Assembly: GCF_902459465.1 (NCBI RefSeq)
Contig: NC_047067.1
Coordinates: forward strand, 16,118,151 to 16,182,150
Length of the DNA stretch: 64,000 nucleotides
Direction of reading: 5' to 3'
Source: Asterias rubens
Taxonomy: Eukaryota > Echinodermata > Asteroidea > Forcipulatida > Asteriidae
This document shows positions 20,405 to 32,800 of the stretch, in pieces; within the stretch, counting starts at the first letter, position 1, and each line of letters begins with the position of its first letter. The translations under genes and the position numbers were made by a program. A model generated the notes under the pieces. The model was not told the DNA's origin. It searched no databases and saw only the letters and a list, made by a program, of their open reading frames with translations.

Positions 20405-21865
20405 GTGGCCTACCAGGCTTCAGGAAACAAACGTCTAACTTTAGACCTAAGCAGGCTTAACAAATTTGTAAAAAAGGAAAAATTTAAGCTAGATGATTGG
20501 AAAGTTGGCTTAAATCTCATCTCAAAAAATGCGAGACTATTCACATTTGACCTAAAATCAGGTTACCACCACATAGATATCGCACCTGATTTTCAGCCTT
20601 ACCTCGGTTTTTCATGGGAAATGCGAGGAGTAAAACGTTATTTTGAATTCAATATCTCCCTTTCGGTTTATCCTCCGCACCCTGGTTGTTTACGAAAGTC
20701 ATGAAAACTTTAGTGACACATTGGAGAGCATCGGGTATTTTAATTGCACTATATCTAGATGACGGCATTGTTGTGATTCCAAGTACAGGAAACACTGAAT
20801 TAGATTATGCCTCAGCTACAGAAATCTCTAAGCATGTAAGGATTGATTTACTTAGAGCTGGCTTTATCTATAACATAGAAAAGAGTAAGTGGGATCCTAC
20901 TACTGAGATTGAATGGCTAGGCATGCAATGGGATTCCAAAGGAGGTACACTGAAAGTACTTCAGAGACGCATATAATAATGCAGCCTCTTTGAATCTACG
21001 TAATGTCTTTGCAACAAGGAATGTTACTAAACTTGTTTGTTGTGATGCTAGCGCACAGGGTGCAGGATCAATCATTTGTAATGAAATCCATGTAGCTTAT
21101 AAGCTCTGGACCAAACAAGAAGCCCAGAAAAGCTCCACATGGAGAGAGTTAAATACTATTCGTTTTGCCATTAATTCCTTTTTGCCAATGTTAAGTGGTT
21201 CACAACTTAAAGTTTTTTCAGATAGTCAATCTGCCACAAGAATTGTAGAAATAGAAAGTATGAAAAGCGATCTGCAAGATATAGCTCTTGACATTTTCAC
21301 CATATGTTTACGTAATAACATCAGATTAGAAGTCGACTGGATCCCAAGAACTCTGAATGATCAAGCCGATTTCAACAGTCGTCTAATAGACACTGACGAC
21401 TGGGAGTTATCCTCACAATTTTTCAACGAATTGAATTCACTTTGGGGCCCACTCAGTATCGACTGTTTTGCCAATTACTATAATGCAAAACTAACTCGTT
21501 TTTACTCCAGGTTCTGGAACCCTGGCACGTCAGGCGTTGATGCCTTTACTCCAAACTGGCAAGACGAGAATTGTCTGATAGTGCCACCAGTAGTCCTCAT
21601 TCCAAAGGTGCTAGAGCACATCCACCTCAGCAGAGGAAAAGGCGTGTTGGTATTTCCCAAATGGCCCTCTTCCATATTTTGGCCAATCCTCTGGTCACAT
21701 TACAGGTCATGGATAAAAGGTTTTATCACAACGAAAGGAAGCGTTGCACTACAGCTAGGTAGAAATAAGAACTCACTTAAGATAGGGTCCCCACGATTCA
21801 CTGGCAATGTTTGTGCTGTTTATATTGATTGTACAATCCATACTAATACCTTCTCCTCTCAGTAA
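20405..21865 (+). pseudogene. DIRS/Ngaro-type retroelement pol fragment, frameshifted
   Basis: Three successive frames (20405-20704, 20686-20976, 20990-21865) encode parts of one pol. The first has the LDLSRLNKFV and FDLKSGYHHIDIAPDFQPYL motifs of the RT fingers and palm. The second has the catalytic YLDD (20752-20763). The third is RNase H with the acidic residues in CCDASAQGAG, WRELN and FSDSQSA, followed by WGPLSIDCFANYYNAKL and PPVVLIPKVL, a tail I associate with DIRS and Ngaro elements. At least two frameshifts break it. No gag or tyrosine recombinase is recognisable, so it is a dead, truncated copy. Confidence 0.85.
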
Positions 21866-22350
21866 TTCACAGTTACATTTACTTATGTAGGATAAATTAA
21901 AACATTTCATCTCTACTTTGCCATTCCCATTTGATGCACTAGATTATACTCAAGCAACAGTTTTGGTCAGAGTTCCCTCAAGGTCTGGAAAGTAAGAAGA
22001 AACGCATCTTCAACGAAGTCATAATTAGCCAAAGCTGAAGGCACGATAAACACATACATGTACAAATGCAGACAATTCTTTTGTTGGTTGCATGACTTTT
22101 GTGACATATTCACAACTGAAACTGCCGACGGTCAGCCTATCAGAACGAACCCCGTAACCTTTCTAAATTCGTTCGCTTGTGGAAACTATTGTTTGAATCT
22201 AAGCATGGGCAGTGCTTCTTCATACAAACAACCGTGTTGATTAAAAATGCTGGTACTTGTGTAGCGAACACAGTACACATGCGGGTATTCACGGATGCTT
22301 AATTTCATTCTTTTCATGATTTTAATAGCAGCACTGATTTTTTGTTGCAG

Positions 22351-22419
22351 GCTCACACATTTCCCCCCATCACATAAGAAGATACATCCCCGGCCGTTCG
22401 AGGACTAGCGTCAGTTTGG
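22351..22419 (+). CDS. Possible 69 bp exon with strong splice sites
   Basis: The flanks are tttttgttgcag| and |gtaagtat, both near consensus, and one frame (SHISPHHIRRYIPGRSRTSV) is open across all 23 codons. No neighbouring exon could be linked, so it may be chance or part of an untranslated region. Confidence 0.25.
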
Positions 22420-22440
22420 GTAAGTATACATCACGAAATG

Positions 22441-22878
22441 CCCTATATGTACCCAAATGAGGCCTATCACTGAAACTATTGCCATCCACACACTGGTCTC
22501 AAGTCACTGATCCTTTTGCATTACGATGTGTTTCTCTGCATTATGTTGCCATCCACACACTGGTCTCAAGTCACTGGTCAGTGTGCATTACGATGTGTTT
22601 CTCTGCATTATGTTGCTATAATACAACCCTATATGTACCCAAATGAGGCCTATCACTGAAACTATTGCCATCCACACACTGGTCTCAAGTCACTGGTCCT
22701 GCATTACGATGTGTTTCTCTGTATTATGTTGCCATCCACACACTGGTCTCAAGTCACTGATCCTTTTGCATTACGATGTGTTTCTCTGCATTATGTTGCC
22801 TCCACACACTGGTCTCAAGTCACTGATCCTTTTGCATTACGATGTGTTTCTCTGCATTATGTTGCTATAATACAACCC
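22441..22878. repeat. 67 bp tandem repeat with higher-order unit
   Basis: GCCATCCACACACTGGTCTC starts at 22481, 22548, 22666 and 22731, and a shortened copy (GCCTCCACACACTGG) starts near 22798. A 40 bp leader (CCCTATATGTACCCAAATGA) occurs at 22441 and again at 22628, giving a larger unit of 187 bp. Both levels of repetition are nearly exact, so the expansion is recent. Confidence 0.85.
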
Positions 22879-23079
22879 TCATATTTAATAGCACTCGCAA
22901 AAGGCCGCCTTTAAATCAAACTGTTTTCATCAACAGCACATTTTATGGATTAGTAATTTGAGGATCAGTTTTATAGAAATGGCCATGCAGCAGGCATGAG
23001 AACTATCCTGTTTTAACTGGAATTCCGGTGTTTTGCCTTTTGAAGTTTTGGTCTTCGGGTCCAGTGTGAATTTGATTTA

Positions 23080-23580
23080 ACAATTGTTTGGTGAGGGTCG
23101 GGTTTGTTGTATGCTTTGTAGTATTATGATGATGTCATTTAACCCAACAATGCTGTTTTTATTGAAAACTACTCTGGAAGTGGATAAGCTGTTGAAATTT
23201 AGTAGAAGTATTTGGCGGATGTTCTATAAAACTGATGATTACATGTGCGAAATGTTTGAAAGCTATACATGTAAGAAATTAAATATTATGTAACATTCAT
23301 CTCAACAGGTAGTTCCCCTATCGTACACGAGAAAACGTTTAATTTAACTGTCTGTATTCAATTACCGGTACACTACATTATGGTTGAAGTTGGACTGTGG
23401 TGCCAATACTTAGTGGTACTTGTAATTTAACCGAACAATGCTGTTTTCAATATCAAACTACTTTTGGCACTGTTTGTAATGTCTGCTCTAGTGCTGCTGC
23501 TGTTTTTCTAATGTTTTTAAAGACCTTTCTTTTGTTGATAAACAAACCGCCTTGGTTGGCATGGTCGGCCGAATGTTAGT
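23080..23580. repeat. Two diverged copies of an AACAATGCTGTTTT segment
   Basis: ATTTAACCCAACAATGCTG at 23128 and ATTTAACCGAACAATGCTG at 23427 are followed by similar 40 bp. Nothing coding is convincing. Confidence 0.4.
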
Positions 23581-23860
23581 AAATTACTAAACCGTAAAAA
23601 CAGATGTTTTAACAAAATTCAAAATTGTCTGCAAACTTTCAATTAAATTAAATACCTCTCATAATTAGCTGTTTAGTTTTAAACAAAATCAACAAAGTTG
23701 GTTACATTGTTACCAAAAATAGCGATCTATTCTTGATTTGCACTTATGGCTTTCCATAGTTTTTCGGGCTATGACGTTGCAAAAGAAAGGTCTATAGAAT
23801 GATTCTCTTTCTTCGGCAATAGTCTACGGGACAAAAATGTTGATTTCACAAAACACTCCA

Positions 23861-25075
23861 GTCTACCCGCAGGTCACTAGTTTCCTTTGTGATTTATCTG
23901 CAGAGTATGCATCGTTTTTCGTGCGTGACCTCTGTGTGAATATTTATTAGTCAAAAAGGCTTCTGGAGTTCGGACATTTTCAGCCTTTTCTGAAAAGTCT
24001 CAACCAAAAAAATTTACCAGTAAATTGAAACGAAGAGCATATCTGTCGTAATTTATGTATAAAAACAAATCGGTGCAACTCAAATTTTAAAAAGAGAAAT
24101 TTGTACGTAAAAATGGCTTCAAAAGAGAAAACAAGTCACAAAACACGGCAAATTTTCCCGTAATGAATGTCGGCAACAGTCCCCAATTAGTATGTATGGA
24201 TAGATTATTTCATATTCTACCTGGAAATGTCAACAACGAGACCGGATCGTACTTAGTCCATTTAGGATACAGCGAGTTCCACTATTGATCCAAAACTCCC
24301 ATTACGAAATAAAATCAACTATTAGACAGCATGGTTGTCCTGCACGGGTGATTGGCTGGCGATGACATCATCGACTGATATGGCAGCATGCTGTTTTTCG
24401 TTGGTATGGTAAAAGCGCCTGTCTAAACTATGAGCTGAATAAGGATCAGCTCATTCATCCCGTGGTATAGACGGGCTCTTTTGTTATTGACTAACGCTGC
24501 CTTTGTGGTCGGGGCACCATACCAACGAAAAACACCATGCTGCCATATTAGTTGATAATGTCATCGTCAGCCAATCACCGTGCAGGAAAACCATGCTGTC
24601 TAATAGTTGATTTTTCGTAATGGGAGTTTTGGATTAACGGTGGAAATCGCTGTATCCTGACTGGACTATAGGTACGATCCGCTCTCGCTTTTAACATTTT
24701 CGGGAAGAATATGAAATAATCTATCCATATATACTAATTGGGAACTATTGCTGACATTCATAACGGGAAAATTTGCCGTGTTTTTGTGACTTGTTTTCTT
24801 CACTTTTAAAGCAATTTTTTATGTACAAATTTCTCTTTTTGAAGTTTGAGTTGCAACGATTTTTTTCATACAAAACGACAGATATGCTCTTTATTTCAAT
24901 GTACTTCTACATTATTTCTGTAAATACTTTTCAGATAAGGCCGAAAAAGACTGAATTTCAGAAGCCCTTTGGACTAATTATATATTCAAACCGAGGTCAC
25001 GCATGAAAAATCACGCCAACTCGTGCAGATAAATCACAAAGGAAACTTATTATATCGAGTGACCTGCGGGTAGAC
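23861..25075. mobile_element. 1.2 kb fold-back element
   Basis: GTCTACCCGCAGGTCACT at the left returns at the right as GTGACCTGCGGGTAGAC. The arms, about 550 bp, continue through ATAAATCACAAAGG, GTCACGCA, GACAGATATGCTC and CATACCAACGAAAAACA. They meet at a centre near 24440 with GATCAGCTCATTC. There is no transposase ORF. Confidence 0.75.
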
Positions 25076-25090
25076 TGACTCAGATTCGTA

Positions 25091-25478
25091 TTAAAGGCAG
25101 TGGACACTATTGGTAATTACTCATTAATTACTGTTAGCATAAAACTTTTCTTGGTGACAAATAATGGTGAGAGGTTGGTCGTATAAAACATTGTGAGAAA
25201 CAGCTCCCTCTGAAGTGCCATAGTTTTGGAGAAATAAGTAGTTTTCCACGAATTTGATTTCGAGACCTCAAGTTTAGAACTTGAGGTCTCGAAATCAACC
25301 ATCTAAACGCACACAACTTCGTGTGACAAGGGTGGTTTCTTCTTTCATTATTATCTCGCAACTTTGATGACCGATTGAGCTCAAATTTTCACAGGTTTGT
25401 TGTTTTATGCATATGTTGAGATACACCTACTGTGAAGGCTAGTCTTTGACAGTTACCGATAGTGTCCACTGCCTTTAA
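25091..25478. mobile_element. Complete TTAA-flanked MITE (GGCAGTGGACACTATTGG)
   Basis: The ends AGGCAGTGGACACTATTGG and CCGATAGTGTCCACTGCCT are inverted, and both are flanked by TTAA (25091-25094, 25475-25478), the duplication characteristic of piggyBac-type insertion. A central palindrome (GACCTCAAGTTTAGAACTTG) divides it. It is the reference copy for fragments at 9624, 13913, 25595, 29753, 34147 and 35220. Confidence 0.8.
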
Positions 25479-25594
25479 CTTAAAACGGGTTGCTTGTCAC
25501 AGGTTGTATTGTACTCTTATTGCGTCCCTCCACTTACCCCCCCCCCTTACACCACGCTATACAGGAAACCTACATATGCCAGCAAACCTAGCCT

Positions 25595-25945
25595 TAAAGC
25601 CATTTGACACTTTAGGTAAACAGTGTTGTCCAAAGGCCCACACTTCGTGTATCACAACTTATTTATAAAATAACAAACCTGTGAAAATTTAGGCCCAATC
25701 GGTCATCAGAGTCGGGAGAAAATAACGGGAAACCCACCCCTGTTTCCGCACGTTTCGCCGTGTCATGACATCCGTTATTCTCGATATCGAGAATTTATAA
25801 TTTTGTTTAATGTTTTCTCAAAAGTAAAGCATTCATGGAATAATATTTCAAGAATAGCCTTTCACCATTACCTTCTGTAAAGCCTGTAAGTTATTTGTAC
25901 ATCTGTGAACTTTTAATTTGTTTTCTGTTCCGAAAGTGTCCAATG
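25595..25945. mobile_element. Old TTAA-family MITE fragment
   Basis: Reading inverted relative to the copy at 25095, it keeps AATAACAAACCTGTGAAAAT and CAATCGGTCATC. The start AAAGCCATTTGACACTTT and end AAGTGTCCAATGCCTTT are weakened ends. The middle carries unrelated sequence. Confidence 0.5.
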
Positions 25946-26469
25946 CCTTTAATATCTGATGTATTCGAGGCGCGTGTTCTCCTTGCACTCCTTCATCATC
26001 TAAGGAATTGAAATAAATCAATTTTCGAAATACGAAGAAATAAAACAAATTGAACCCAACTAGTATGATCACCGGACCTAAGAAATGCCATAAGAAAATT
26101 TGCAGCCCGATCTATACAGGCACCGGGAGTTTTTCTTACACAAACAGACACGTTACTTGGAAAAAGATACCTGGAAACAAAGTAGACAAACGTCATGCTT
26201 TCGGACGCCACCAAAACATAATATGTCTATTTTCCCCCGGGGAATATACTTGTTTTGTTTAGTTCGTTTGGACGAAAACAAAGGCTCTTAAATGTTATAT
26301 TATTAATGACTTGTGATAATTGCATGTATTGATTCCCAGGGGTGCAGTTTGATATAAAAGTTGAATGGCCAATCGGGGTTATCATAATCAGTCAATGACA
26401 AACCAATTGAACAGTAATAACAATATTTATATAAAAAAAAAAGGTGTGTATTCGTTTTTTTTATTAAAT

Positions 26470-26690
26470 ATAAAACCAATTCTAATATAGCGCATTTCAC
26501 ACTAACCGTATCAATGCGCTTTACATTAGTGCCCTGGTCATAGGAGTATACAACCTGGGCAACAGTTTTATATTGCTCAAAAGGCTTTTTCATCGATCTC
26601 TACCTTGGCAGTGTCACGACCGTGATTCGAACCCACACTCCGGTGACTTTAATTCGATGCTCTTAACCACTAGGCCATGACACTCTATCC
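26470..26690 (-). mobile_element. tRNA-derived SINE, copy 3
   Basis: The minus-strand head has TGGCCTAGTGGTTAAGAGCA (A box region) and GGGTTCGAATCACGG (B box). The body contains GTAAAGCGCATTG. It lies just upstream of the start of the transmembrane gene. Confidence 0.7.
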
Positions 26691-26740
26691 TTTTCTTACT
26701 CTATTGATTCCTAGCGTACACCTGAACTGTACACCACAAG

Positions 26741-26813
26741 ATGACAAGTTCTGAGCATTTACCCCTGGTTCACAGATCAGAAGAAGCGGAAAACGCAGAC
26801 AATGGAACAACGG
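26741..26813 (+). CDS. Membrane protein gene exon 1
   Basis: ATG after ACACCACAAG opens 24 codons plus one base, ending ACGG|gtgaga. Confidence 0.65.
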
Positions 26814-29800
26814 GTGAGACATTTATTTAAACGCTATCGACTGTAATCATCCTGCGCCCTTTCAAACGAGATCACTGTCTTAATTTTTTTCGCAGAACTG
26901 TTTTACATGCATTGCCATTTAAGGAGCATGTTCCTAATTATCCGATTGTCAACATAATCCGAGGTTAATTGCAATCGCGTACACTTGTGCTTGAAGTTTT
27001 TTTCTTTTGGTATATAGGCAGATCAGATAATAACAATGAGAACAAACACATAAATATCTAGCTGCCCGGTAAGGCAAGTCATTTGAATTATTAGGATTTA
27101 TTCTGTAACGTAAAGAAGCAGATTAAATTAATCTTCCGTGTTTCATTGGAATGTGTAAAGCGGCTTTGATTTCACACCTTCGATTGTACCAGATCCAACA
27201 TTTACTAAGATGTCTCTTGAGAGTTCGGACTTCCGGTGAAGTCATTGGGTCTATTATATGGAGATGTAGTGGCTAGTCTGTGACTTATTATTGCGCTGTT
27301 ACCATGGCATTGTGTAATGAGAATAATGAGTGATGCCGCCTCTAACAAACAATTTCTTTTCAGACAACATACGATTGACAAAAGCTCAGGAAACGTACTA
27401 CCATCGTGCCGCATCATTCCTGGCCAGTTTCTCCGTCGCAGTTCTTTTGGTGTTAGCTATTACGAGTTTTGGTAAGCAGCATGACCAGTACAATTTTCTT
27501 ACGATTTCCCCCTCTAAAAATCAGCAAAAGCTGTCAATCAAACGTTTTCTGTGCGACTCCAGTTTCCTTTTACCAAGGCCTTATCGAGTCACATATCATT
27601 ATGGCAAACTTTTCCCCATTAGTATTAGACTTGACTCAAGTCTTAATCCCGTGCTATTGTTTTGTGATGCTCTGCATTCCCCAACCTGTCCCATTCTCGG
27701 GACCACAATAAATCGAGTCTACATCTGAATCAGTTGCTGTTGACAAGCGGCGATATGATTCATTTTTACTTTCAGGGTTTACGCGAACAAATCATTGGAT
27801 ATGAGAAATAAGACACTTCTATGCTATTTAATTCGTCTACATTTTGTATCTTTGAGCGATTTCCTAAAATTCATCAATGATTTTTCCAATCCATGACCGA
27901 GTCATTTTCTCCTGAGAATTAAAAGAAATCGTCAATAGTTCCCTCACTTTTAAAATTGGCTTGGGGGCAAAGTATAAATATAACGATTGTTATAATCCTT
28001 TATAATGTTAGATAAACACAATCAAACTAACAGTTTTGAAAACTCCCTTTTAAAAATGCATGCTCGTGTATTTATGATTCCACCGAAAATCCGGAGCGAA
28101 GGTCCACGCAGGATAGGAATGCACAATCTAAGAAGCGTTACATATTCAAATTAGGGGACATACAAAATTGTTCTTTTCATAACCAAATCACTTTGAAGTG
28201 AAATGTTTTCCCAACATGCTTTGTGCTGCTATAATAGGCCTCTTACCAACTATTTTTTATTTCCATTACTTTTTAGATATGGTTTATTGTAAAAACATTC
28301 AAATTTAAGCAGCCTGGAGGCCAACACAAAACCAAATTTACACATGTTAAAAATGCTACTGGGGCCAACATGTAGACATGCAATTACCAGATATTCATAA
28401 ATACCTCAGACAGTTTCGCTGTTCCTATTGGTGGAGAGTAAGTCACGTGGGAATGTTTAAACCTTTGATAATAACCAGTGTTTATAACCGGTTGGCAGCG
28501 GATACTCCGCGCTAGTCTTGGTGCAAGACGTTTGTTTCTTGTGCGATTCGGGGATGCGGGCGCTGCGGTAAGTTGGCCGCGCTGTGTGTGAAAGGAAAAC
28601 GACAACGTGTTGCACCAAGACTATACGCGCATGCGCACGAACGGAGCCGGAAACTGTCGGAAATAGGCGTCTCAGTCATAACAATGCAACACACGGACGT
28701 CGTACATCTACATGTACATGTACATTCTTTATTACGCCTTTTGATCAAAAAGGCATTTATGAATGGGAATAAAAGTGTAGTGACTCGTTCTTTCACGGCC
28801 GTTTAAAACCTTGCAGGGTTGTTGCCGTGTGATAAAGGCCCTACAATGATCATGAAATACTCACAGATGCCCAGCATTGATTACGCCCTGGTCGATCTTG
28901 CGAAACCCAGCTCGTGGTCACTACTCAAGATCTTGCTAAAGCCCTTGATGATCGAGGCCAAGTGGATGCAATAGTGCTTGACTTTTCAAAGGCCTTTGAT
29001 CGTGTCCTCATCAGTGCCTCCTTCTCAAGCTCCATCATTACGGAATCAGAGGCCCACTACAAATATGGATAGAAAACTTTCCAACAAAGCGTTCTCAGCG
29101 TGTTTGTCATAGATGGAAAATCATCAGACCGGGCAAATGTAACTTCAGGAGTTCCACAAGGAACGATACTTGGTCCACTCCTGTTCTTGACATTTTATCA
29201 ATGACCTACCATCAGGCATTTCCTCAAGTACACGCTTATTTGCAGATGATTGTCTAAGATCAGGAACTTGACCGCCTTCAGCAATGGACCTATACATGGC
29301 AAATGAAATGTCACTCCATGAAATTTTTCCTGTGTCGCAACACCATAGAGAAAAACTACAAACTCGGAAGCAATGCACTATAACTTCAGTTTCAGACTAC
29401 CCATACCCATAATGAAAGTTTGTATATACTCAGCGCCTTGAGTGCCTTGTTTGGTAGATACGTGCGCTATATAAGACTTCGATACTATTATTATTATATT
29501 ATTATTCATAATTGTATGGACCCCTTTTTTACTTGCACCTTGTAAATTAATTTAAGTCGCACTGTATGGAGAGGCGCCCACGCTGCGCATGCACATTAGT
29601 TTTTTCCTTTGCGTCCTGACTTACGGACATTGCCGAGTATCACGTAGAAGAAGAAGTAGGCCTTCGGCTCGGGCCTTATCACACGGCAACGACCCTGCCG
29701 GTTCTTAACGGCCGTGAAAGAACAAGTCACTAGACTTTTATTCCGTTATTAAAAACACTGGACACTATTGGTAATACATGTATTGTTAAAGACCAGTCTG

Positions 29801-32800
29801 GTCACTTGCTGTATCTCAACATATGCATAAAATAACAAACCTGTGAAAATTTGAGCTCAATCGGTCATCGAAGTTGCAAGAAAATAATGATTAAAGAAAA
29901 AACACCCTTGATTAAAGAATCAACACTACGGGACGAGGTGTGTGCCATATTTTGTTTGTCTCCCAGCTGAGGTATGATGATATCTGTATGATGTTCTCAG
30001 TTCTGTTAATTGTTTTAAACCGTTATCATTCTAAAGTTGTGCATTCTGGTATCAAGCCACGGCGCTTCACTAAAAGTAGAGTTTGTTGTTATTCAAACCA
30101 TGTAGGAATAATTCAAACTGATGTGCTATTTTTCAACTGATTCTTGTTAAAGATATTGAACGGAACCTTGATCCCTTTGATAACCAGCATCCAGTCTCGT
30201 TATCTAATAATGGTAGCGACCGACATGTGGACTCACTTGACTTCTCTGTTCACTCATCATCATAAGATTCATCATATGACTTTACACGTCGAACGAATGT
30301 CATCACATCATTATTATTATATTCAATGCTCGCAGTATTGTGAACAAGCTTCTTGACTTCCACACTTTGCTGGGGTGGATTTCACAAAGAGTTAAGACTA
30401 GTCTTATCTTGAGATAGAAGGAGGTAGTCGTCTTAACTTAGGACTAGCCATACGTTTATAATTTCTCCTAGGACTAGGACTAGTCCTATAGATAGGACTA
30501 TAGTTCTAACTCTTTGTGAAACCGATCCCTTGACACTGGAGGCATCCGACATAGTGGCTGTTAATAAAACCTTTCTTGCTGACTCCGTCAGTGACTCTGA
30601 ACTCGTCGCTGCACCCTATGTTATTTTCCGTCAGGACAGACAGAGGAACGGCGGAGGTGTTATGATCGCAGCAAAGGACACTCTCAACCCAGTTAGGGCT
30701 TTACAATATGAACACGACAACTTGGATACTCTCAAAATAAATCAACTTGTTGATTTTGTTTCTATAGGAGATACTCGGATAAAGATGTTATGGTACTCTT
30801 AGTGATCATCTTTATAGTAATAATCCTAATGCTATTGGCAAGGTAATGCCACATATTGATATTCAAGGAAATGACCATGCAGGCATTCATTTGACACTCA
30901 ATGTTGCTCCTCCTAGACCGACCCCTCCTCATGGAACGTTTCTTCAGATACTCAAAGGCTGATGTTGATAGGCTTATAAATAATCTGGGTAATATTGATT
31001 GGCACAAAGTCATCGATGGTAAATCAAAAGATGATGCCTGGTGCACCTTCCGGTATACATTTTTATCTTGTATTCACAAGTATGTGGCTTCACGGAAAGC
31101 TGTAAGAAGCCCCAAAAGCCTTGGATTACTGTGAAAACTCAAAATTCGCCGTTAAAACCATGGAGAAACCAACACAATCCCGTCTGGTATCGTCAGCGAT
31201 CGCGCGCGAATCACAACGCATGCACCCGGTCTTACTAATTGCCGTCAACTCGCCATCAACTCGCTTGTGTCAGTCAATTCGCCGTCAACTCTCAACCACG
31301 CAGTATGGCAGGCATGGATAAGGTTAGTCTTGACCCAAGACGGCACCGATCAATTTACAAATAGTACAGTACATAATACACCATGCAGTACCGATCATTG
31401 ACGACTTAGGTCAAGACTATTCCAAATGCAGAAAAGCGCCCTCTGTTGTCGGTCGTGTTGTACAATCCTGTGAAAATGCAAGATGGCGGCCGACTGCTCT
31501 GCTGTGAGATAATTTTGTCACGAGAAAAAAAACCTAAATTTTTACACCGAAATGTTACCTAAAACTTATGAAACTTCTCCTTAAGCTAATACATTACAGT
31601 TCTATGCCTCTTTTGTGGATTTTAAAAACAAAATGGAGGAGTTGACGGCGAGTTGACGAGTTAACTAACGGCAAGAAAACTACACCAAAATTTATAAGAA
31701 AAATCACCAGGGTAGTCCTGAGGGTTCTACAACATAATTACAATATATGGAAATAATTACGTCCGAATAATAATTAGGTCCGAAGACGCTCAAAACCCAA
31801 AATTTAGCAGCCACGATGTACGAGCGTACCACCAGTAGATTAATTGATTGATTAAACCACCTGGAAAGAACCTGCGCGTTGTTGTTGTGCCTCACTATCG
31901 ACACCAGTAGTTTGAAACGGTGTCAGGTGATAATGAATAACGTTTTGATATTGGACTCTTTTTCAGCTATATCTCGGAGTACGAAAAGCGCTGCTCTCTT
32001 TGGTTTCGGAGTAAGTATAGATCATCCAATCATTGCATCAATGTCCATTGTTTAATTGTGCTATTATAATACTGCAACGTAGGCCTACAACGGGTCATTG
32101 CTAATGTTGGTTCCAAAGACCATTGGTGTTGCGCGGTCACACTAACAACCAACGAGAAACAGAGCGCCCGCTACGTTTGTTCATTACAGTCGTGTACAGT
32201 TTTTAGCGAGCTTTCGATTTTCGGGACGGAGCACACAGGACGGGAGAGAGCATAACACAGTCGTCTGTATGCTCACGCTCGAGTGCTCCCGTCCTGTATG
32301 TTGTGGACCGCATGGTGACATAGAATTGTTTCAAGTCCCAGTCCCGTGAGGGTCTTTTTATTTCCAGTCCCATCGCCTAAACATCAGACAAATTTTGCGA
32401 GGTTGGCATCCCCTCCAACCTAGCCCCCTGCCTGGCCATTCTCGGGATCACAATAGCTACATTCTGACGTAGGTTATGATTTTAAGGATCTCTCGCACGA
32501 GAACGGGGCTTGAATCAAGTATATCACAAGGCTCCCTCATCATACAACGTGTACAAACAACATCACTCCGTACAACGTGTACAAACACCAATACTCCGTT
32601 GTCGTACAGACCGGACGTTGTTTCACCAAAATAGCGTTCCAAATCTCTACACGACGGAGACTACTTCAGTTTGGCGCATGCGTCGATCGACTTTCCTGCT
32701 CCCTTACACTGATCTCTATTATATACAATCAGTAATCCCTTATAGCGTATTGTTCCCCCAGGAAAGATGAGGCCACTAAGCATTAAAGGATCCGGGTACT

